Source of the DNA: Ignelater luminosus
Taxonomy: Eukaryota; Arthropoda; Insecta; Coleoptera; Elateridae
Direction: 5' to 3'
Length of the DNA stretch: 64,000 nucleotides
NCBI GenBank assembly: GCA_011009095.1
Contig: VTPC01091258.1
Location: 496,001 to 560,000, forward strand
This document shows, one piece after another, positions 58,918 through 64,000 of this stretch (positions within the stretch are counted from its first letter, which is position 1; each line of letters opens with the position of its first letter). Below the pieces are notes generated by a model, which was not told where the DNA came from, searched no databases, and was given only the letters and a program-made list of their open reading frames with translations. The translations under genes and the position numbers were made by a program.

Positions 58918-59005
<88 letters not shown>

Positions 59006-59010
59006 TAAAA
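58898..59010. repeat. (AAT)n microsatellite
   Basis: About 110 bp of AAT units with AGT, AAC and TTA interruptions. It generates the poly-isoleucine open frames on both strands. Confidence 0.97.
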
Positions 59011-59792
59011 TTAATCTTGAACATATTAAACATCTGTACATTAACATGCACTCTTGAAATATCAGTATTATGATTCATAACAATATTTATTAAATGTAAG
59101 TATTATGTTATTAAAAAATTTCTTCTTGATGAAATTGAAAAAAACGTTATTTCAACCAAAATTTTACGCTTCTTATCAGTTTGTGCCTCTGAGTAAGTGC
59201 CATAAATGTCCTTATGTTACTCCAACTCTGGTGTCAACGAAACTAGGGACGCTTCTACTTTGCTTATTATTTTTTAGAATAAACAATGAAACTTGGCTGG
59301 TGTAGTACAGTTATTAAATGCCATTACTTGCGCCCATTTCAATTTTCTACAAGTATCCTAGCTTTAGTTTAGCTGTAACGGTATCTATGTTGAAATTTTA
59401 GATAAAGCTTTCTGTATATCTTTTGCATAATTGAAATCAGAATTAACATGGAAATTTGCTTTTATTAAAGGCCGCGACCACCGACAAATAAATACTTTTT
59501 ACTTAAGAGTTCAGAGGAAAATAAATCATCTTCTAGGCATTAAAAAAAATGTAGGTTTTAGGAATTGCAAGATGGATTTCAAATAGTAGCACATCGAATC
59601 ACCGACATGTTTAAAAAGCTCATTTTCCAAGAAATCCGACGACATTAATAACTTCTAGCATTTTCTGTAAATAATCATTAAGTTTAAGAAGTAGAAATTA
59701 ATGTTTGTTTATAACTTAATTGGTCATAGTTGGTATTATAAACGAAATCGGAGTGAGTATCAGAAGATTTGCGGGTGGTTTGTGTTTTCGTT
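59011..59792. other. AT-rich DNA, nothing definable
   Basis: About 780 bp without a supported feature. Confidence 0.45.
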
Positions 59793-60197
59793 GTACCCAA
59801 GACCTGTATGACACTATGGGAAATTTTATAAAAATTTAGAAAATAATTTTACCAAATTTCTGTAAAAGAGTTTTGGTATATTGTTGCAGCTCGCACTGTA
59901 TACAACTTGTATAAAATTTTCTATAAAATTTTTGACGTGCGCATGCGCGTTTTAGGCATTTTTTATACAGCTGTTTTGTTTAACCTTTTGTCCACCTTGT
60001 CTCAGCTAATTTCAATGCGCACATGAGTTCCGTGCACATTTTCTCGCACTCTCTACTTTTTAGAACATGTTCTTAAAGATTTTTTATTTATGAAATTGCT
60101 ATAGAAATTTCAATGTAAACTCCGTTTGCAACGGCCAAAAATTTTGTGACTAGTAATTTCTATAAAATTTCTAAAGTGTCCAATAGGTCTAAGGGAC
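59793..60197. mobile_element. MITE with about 43-bp inverted ends, superfamily unknown
   Basis: The left end GTACCCAAGACCTGTATGAC, continuing ACTATGGGAAATTTTATA, and the right end TATAAAATTTCTAAAGTGTC, continuing CAATAGGTCTAAGGGAC, are inverted copies at about 80% identity. The interior repeats TATAAAATTT and holds a GC palindrome, GTGCGCATGCGCGT, near 59,937-59,951. No transposase frame. Target duplication unclear. Confidence 0.65.
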
Positions 60198-61087
60198 AAG
60201 TAGTGGTTGATATTATGAATGTCTATCAATAGCATAATGTAACAGGATTTAAGCTGGTGCTTGGGTTTTTGCAAAATACGTGATAAGAATAGGTTTTATA
60301 AACATTTAGTTAGTTAGTAAAAATACGAGATAGATCGGTTTTCTTTGCAGTGAGCGGGTAGTACAATAGGGAAAACAGAGGGAGTGGCATCCCAACAGTA
60401 GACAATTCAACAGACTACAAAGCATAGTTACTTATACAAATTGTTTACCAAATCAATAAGAAGGTTGAAAGAAAAATTGTTTATTTTGTTTGTTTGTTGT
60501 GTTAAATTTATCTACAACTTGTGTGGTATCACATTTCTTACCACTATTACTGTTACAAATTTAAGATTTTTAAAGTTTTTTTTAATTTTGTATTACTTGC
60601 CGGGTACTTTATTCCTTGCTACTTTCCTTTTGCTTAATAAAAGTGAACTCAAAAGGTACACACGGTCTCTCTAATAATAGGTACCTTGTAATAACGGCTT
60701 CTGGTAAGGATAGACTCGTTACAATTCACAACTATCTCGTGTATCTGTAACTGCTCCAAACAAAATCATCTCAACACAAAATATAGATTGGCAAATCATT
60801 ATTGTAAGCAAAATAAAGTAATAAAACAATTCCTCATACAAAATAACCTCTGTAAAATCTATTTCGGATCGTGTTACAAACAAAATAAACGAAAGACTAC
60901 AAACATTAGATTTAATTCGGAAACAAATTCTTATACTGAACGAAAAACTAAAATAAGATAAGCAAAGAAAATGTTCAGTGGCGAGACGGTTCTATAAAAT
61001 ATTTCGTCACTTTCAGAGCTGACTTCAAATAGCTAGATAGTTCAGCTATACTTGTGACGCTTTGTTTCCGATACTCGGTCGGTCGGT
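60198..61087. other. AT-rich DNA, nothing definable
   Basis: About 890 bp. A plus-strand 77-codon frame (60,441-60,674) is hydrophobic but has no motif. If the block at 61,105-62,145 is a 5' LTR on the minus strand, the element's body should lie here, yet no gag or pol sequence is recognisable. Confidence 0.45.
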
Positions 61088-61099
61088 GCTCGGGCGCCA
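61088..61099 (-). promoter_or_regulatory. Possible tRNA-Lys-type primer-binding site
   Basis: On the minus strand TGGCGCCCGAGC lies five bases after the LTR-like end at 61,105. Its first ten bases agree with the primer-binding site for a lysine tRNA (TGGCGCCCGA). Confidence 0.4.
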
Positions 61100-61104
61100 G
61101 ATTT

Positions 61105-62145
61105 TGTAAGGGGGTTGACTCCCCCACCTCGCCCTTGGGGCGGTCGGGCGAGGGCTCACCGGGCAGCTACGATGGAGACCCGGTGACTCCAGGGGTCGAC
61201 GGCTGAAAAAGAAACTCGGAGAGCTTAATATAGAAATAAAACACCGATCAAGCCCAAACAATCTATTAATACAAGCAGGTATTACAGTAAGCATACAAAC
61301 AAGCAAATACAAGCCACTACTTAGCACTACACCCAATTCTGGGATCGTTACTACCGGTAGTGCAGCAAGCGGGCGGCGCGCGGTTATACAGAGTCGGGTG
61401 TGTGGTTAGTCGGGTCAGGTGCTTTATGGTGTCGAGCGGGGAATACGAAGGGAATGGATGCGGAGTTACCCAGCGGTGATGAGTCGGATCGACCGCCTCA
61501 CCTGCGCCGGAGTTACCGGGCTTGGATCGGACCGCCGATGCGTCGGATCGACCGCCGCACCGGTAATACAGCCGCAAGTAGGGCAGGGCACGGAGCCACC
61601 CAGCAGAGATGAGTCGGATCGACCGCCTCACCCGTACCGGAATGACCGAACTTGGACTAGACCGACGATGCGTCGGATCGACCGCCGCACCGGCAATACA
61701 GCCGCAAGCCGACAGGGAACGGAGCCACCCAGCAGAGATGAGTCGGATCGACCGCCTCACCCTTACCGGAATGACCGAACTTGGACTGGACCAGCGATGT
61801 GTCGGATCGACCGCCACACCGACAATACAGTTACAAGTAGGGACGGGACGGATCTCGCAAGAGGAAAGAAGGAGAACGGTGTAGGAAAAACAAGAAGAAC
61901 GGTCAGGCAGGAGAGGGCACCTCTTTACCTGTTCGGTTTACTTACTAGAATTCGGCTGCTGGAGTTCTGGAGCTCGAACTCTGGAACGGAACTGCCCTCA
62001 CTGCGGTCGGACGTTTGTATTTATACCCGCTCGTTTCCCCCACGCTTGTAGTGGGGATGCCCTCGCGTGGGCAAAACGACCTAATCGGGGGGATAAATAC
62101 TCGGTTCTTTCCGCTAATGAAGCGATTCAAAATAGTACAATTACA
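61105..62145 (-). mobile_element. GC-rich LTR-like block, about 1.04 kb
   Basis: Read on the minus strand it begins TGTAATTGTACT and ends CAACCCCCTTACA (inverted TGTAA/TTACA). A TATAAATA box (about 62,020-62,027) lies near the start and GC-rich tandem repeats follow it. ATTT flanks both sides (61,101-61,104 and 62,146-62,149). This fits either a solo LTR with a 4-bp duplication or a 5' LTR followed by the primer-binding site at 61,088. An alternative outer end at 62,372 (TGTATACACCGGCG on the minus strand) is possible because 62,310-62,372 is also GC-rich. No coding body is seen. Old fossil, family unassigned. Confidence 0.5.
61470..61855. repeat. GC-rich tandem repeat, about 130 bp x 3
   Basis: Three units start with GAGTCGGATCGACCGCCTCA at 61,481, 61,611 and 61,740. 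Each unit contains a second half with GCGTCGGATCGACCGCCGCA-type sequence about 60 bp later, so the array grew from a roughly 60-bp subunit. It produces long open frames on both strands that repeat the same peptide and are not genes. Confidence 0.93.
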
Positions 62146-62939
62146 ATTTATAATTCGGTCGGTAAATGGTTAATTTTAAATTAAACAATTTCTATTAAAA
62201 CTTCATAAAATTTAACAAGTATTAGCGGTCTCTAATACTGATACGGAAATTCAATTTCTAATTCATGTTATAACTTAAATGTTAGTAATCGAATTATAAC
62301 ATAAGAACTATTCGCCGGCGTTATCATGCGGCACCACCTGGGGAAAGCCGGATAAACACGCCGGTGTATACAATGTACGGATAAATCTACAAATAAATTA
62401 TAATTGTTCTATAAACAGTCTTTTAATTTATTAGAGTCAAAATAACTTCGTTACATATTTTTAGAATTTATATTGTTGTTGCAAATCCTGTATTCTACAA
62501 TTCACGAAACGAATCTTTATTTGCTTTGCATTGAATAAAATACCCTATAAGTTAATTTTGTGCGTTACTTAAATGAGCTTAAAAACTATCTTATTCTTTT
62601 AATACAAATATGTTCGGCTTCCAAACGAAGCGAACGAAAATAACTGTACAAGTTTGAACTTACATAACCAAATGCGTCAATTGTTGCGTGAGGCGTTGAC
62701 ACTTTGCGTAGTTCACGCATTCACTAAGGAATTTAATACGGAAGATGTATAACTAATTTAGATTTTTATCTGCAGAATTATTAAAAAATCTTAAAAAACT
62801 AGATTTGGAGGTATTTGTCGGACTATTTCCGTTCAATTTTAAGTACGTGACTCCCTGGCTGAAGTATGAATTTTGTGTGGTTGCCCTGTCCGTCCGCCCG
62901 CACCAGCTTTTCCTTAAATAATTAAATAATATCTCTGTA
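62146..62939. other. AT-rich DNA with a GC-rich patch
   Basis: A patch at about 62,310-62,372 (CGCCGGCG, GCGGCACCACCTGGGG, CACGCCGGTG) may belong to the LTR-like block before it. Otherwise nothing definable. Confidence 0.4.
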
Positions 62940-63690
62940 ACAGAACTTTAAGGATAAAGCACAACAATCAATTTTCTATTTCGCACTCTATTACATCTGG
63001 CGTACCCCAATGATTAGCTTTGGGCCCATTGTTGTATATTATATTATTATGTACTACATCGCGGATATTCTGAATTTTTCGGATAAATATAGCGTTCATG
63101 CATACATAGATGATACGGAAATGTATAAATTGTTTGATTTTTGGAAAGAATTTAGTCTTATAAAGACATCAATGATGGTCTCCATAAGATGGAATACAGT
63201 ACTTATGTTTTATAGGTCTTACATTTTGTCAATGTCTGATTGCGGTAGTAGAGTACATATATGATTCAGCTAGTAATAATATTTTAGAAAAACTAGAGAA
63301 GATTCAAAATTAAGCTTTAAGAATTTGCATTGCTACTATGAATTGAACACCAGTGAAACCTCTTTAAACAGAAGCTCTTGAAATGCCCTTTGAACTTCGA
63401 CGATTATTTCTAGGTGAAGAAGCTATTATCAAAGTTTCTACAAAGAATGCCCATGTTTTGAAAACGAATTTGCTTCCTAATCAAGAGGATTTAAATAATA
63501 GATTTTGAGCAAAAGAAAATCTTCATTACAATGTTTAGGATTTAGGAAAATACAAAATCCACAAATTGTGGACCTTAACGGGTTATATGAACATTCAACT
63601 TTTAACTACCTTGACACATATCAAACACCGTCTGTATTATTACCGTTATTTGATACATATATGAATTTGGAAATTGTACCATTATAATTA
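62940..63690 (+). mobile_element. LINE fragment: reverse transcriptase palm, thumb and connection
   Basis: Near 62,990-63,110 the frames give SGVPQ, LGPLLY and then FSDKYSVHAYIDDTEMYK, the RT palm with an IDD box in place of the usual ADD. Further on come YRSYILSMSDCGSRVH, LEKLEKIQN-ALRICIATMN and ALEMPFELRRLFLGEEAIIK, the connection typical of CR1/I-type LINEs, and a last block at 63,505-63,687. Stops and frame changes are frequent. The RNase H that should follow appears instead on the other strand. Confidence 0.75.
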
Positions 63691-63930
63691 AAAATTTTAC
63701 GTAAAATAGGTTGCGAATTTGTGAGTAAAATGAATTGAATGTGAGAACTTTCTTTAATATGCTTATGCTCAAGTGATTTTAAAATACTTTTTGCTTCACC
63801 AGTATGGATGAATGCATTTTTGTTGAGTTGAAACTTGCTTTGCATCGCCAATTTAGGAATGTGGAATGTGCAACCTAAATATGTTCATTTTTAGATGCAT
63901 CAGTGTAAATTTGCATGAAATCTGAATTAA
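63690..63930 (-). mobile_element. LINE RNase H fragment in inverted orientation
   Basis: The minus strand gives FMQIYTDASKNEHI, then FIHTGEAKSILKSLEHKHIK and FILLTNSQPILRKIF. These match the first (TDxSK), second (E of the T-AE-AIL helix) and third (TDS-like, here TNS) active-site blocks of LINE RNase H domains. It is inverted relative to the RT fragment that ends at about 63,690. The window ends 70 bp beyond. Confidence 0.6.
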
Positions 63931-64000
63931 TTACTAAGAATTATAAGTCTTGTTTAAAAATATCACCGGTATCACTGCAATAAATGTTTAATAGTAAAAT

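Noticed and set aside
58780-59078. Overlapping open frames of about 95 codons with poly-isoleucine
   Set aside because: Produced by the (AAT)n microsatellite.
61419-62051. 210-codon and 166-codon open frames on both strands
   Set aside because: They translate the GC-rich 130-bp tandem repeat; high GC removes stops, and the peptide simply repeats. No domain or splice context.
1-64000. CRISPR arrays, toxin-antitoxin or phage-defence genes, operons
   Set aside because: No regularly spaced repeats with unique spacers, no prokaryotic gene organisation or ribosome-binding sites; all recognisable proteins are eukaryotic transposon or retroelement parts.

Overview
The window looks like a stretch of an animal, most likely insect, nuclear genome. 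It is strongly AT-rich, has no dense gene array, operons or ribosome-binding sites, and is full of decayed eukaryotic mobile elements: mariner and Tc1-like elements, hAT, MITEs, non-LTR retrotransposons and Ty3/Gypsy-type LTR elements. No species can be named from the sequence alone. I found no rRNA, tRNA, CRISPR or prokaryotic defence locus, and no convincing undescribed system. The value of the window lies in a few unrecognised host exons and in well-bounded transposons with readable target-site duplications.

Layout. 1-12 kb is mostly AT-rich non-coding DNA, with a hairpin repeat (3.7 kb), a 142-bp satellite (4.2-4.7 kb), a possible host exon (4.8 kb, minus), an old hAT remnant (5.2-6.8 kb) and the best host terminal exon with a poly(A) signal (11.9-12.2 kb, minus). 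13-19 kb holds a candidate solo LTR, a LINE 3' end, a perfect 72-bp direct repeat and a broken BED-finger hAT transposase that still shows an intron. 21-28 kb holds TGACGTCA palindromes, an internally deleted mariner, two copies of one TA-flanked non-autonomous element, a hAT MITE with a perfect 8-bp duplication, and another repeat sitting inside a trinucleotide microsatellite. 29.9-31.9 kb is a 1,981-bp hAT element with a perfect 8-bp duplication and a hATC domain relic. 32-46 kb is mostly featureless apart from two LTR candidates (37.9-39.8 kb), a hAT MITE, two fold-back repeats and a Tc3-like relic.

46.06-53.76 kb is one old Ty3/Gypsy element (LTRs of about 200 bp, gag with two zinc knuckles, pol with PR-RT-RNaseH-IN, no env). 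It has been invaded twice: a nearly full-length DD41D mariner-type element in its leader and an 864-bp solo LTR of another family in its integrase region. 53.8-54.7 kb has a TAA-flanked MITE and a long-TIR mariner derivative. 54.9-56.3 kb on the minus strand holds a convincing terminal exon and two phase-compatible upstream exon candidates of an unrecognised host gene. 57.2-58.8 kb is a 5'-truncated LINE with RT and RNase H. 59.8-60.2 kb is a MITE. 61.1-62.1 kb is a GC-rich LTR-like block with 130-bp tandem repeats. 62.9-63.9 kb contains LINE fragments in opposing orientation.

The genes do not form a pathway. The region reads as introns or intergenic DNA of host genes, mostly on the minus strand, layered with several generations of transposon insertions.
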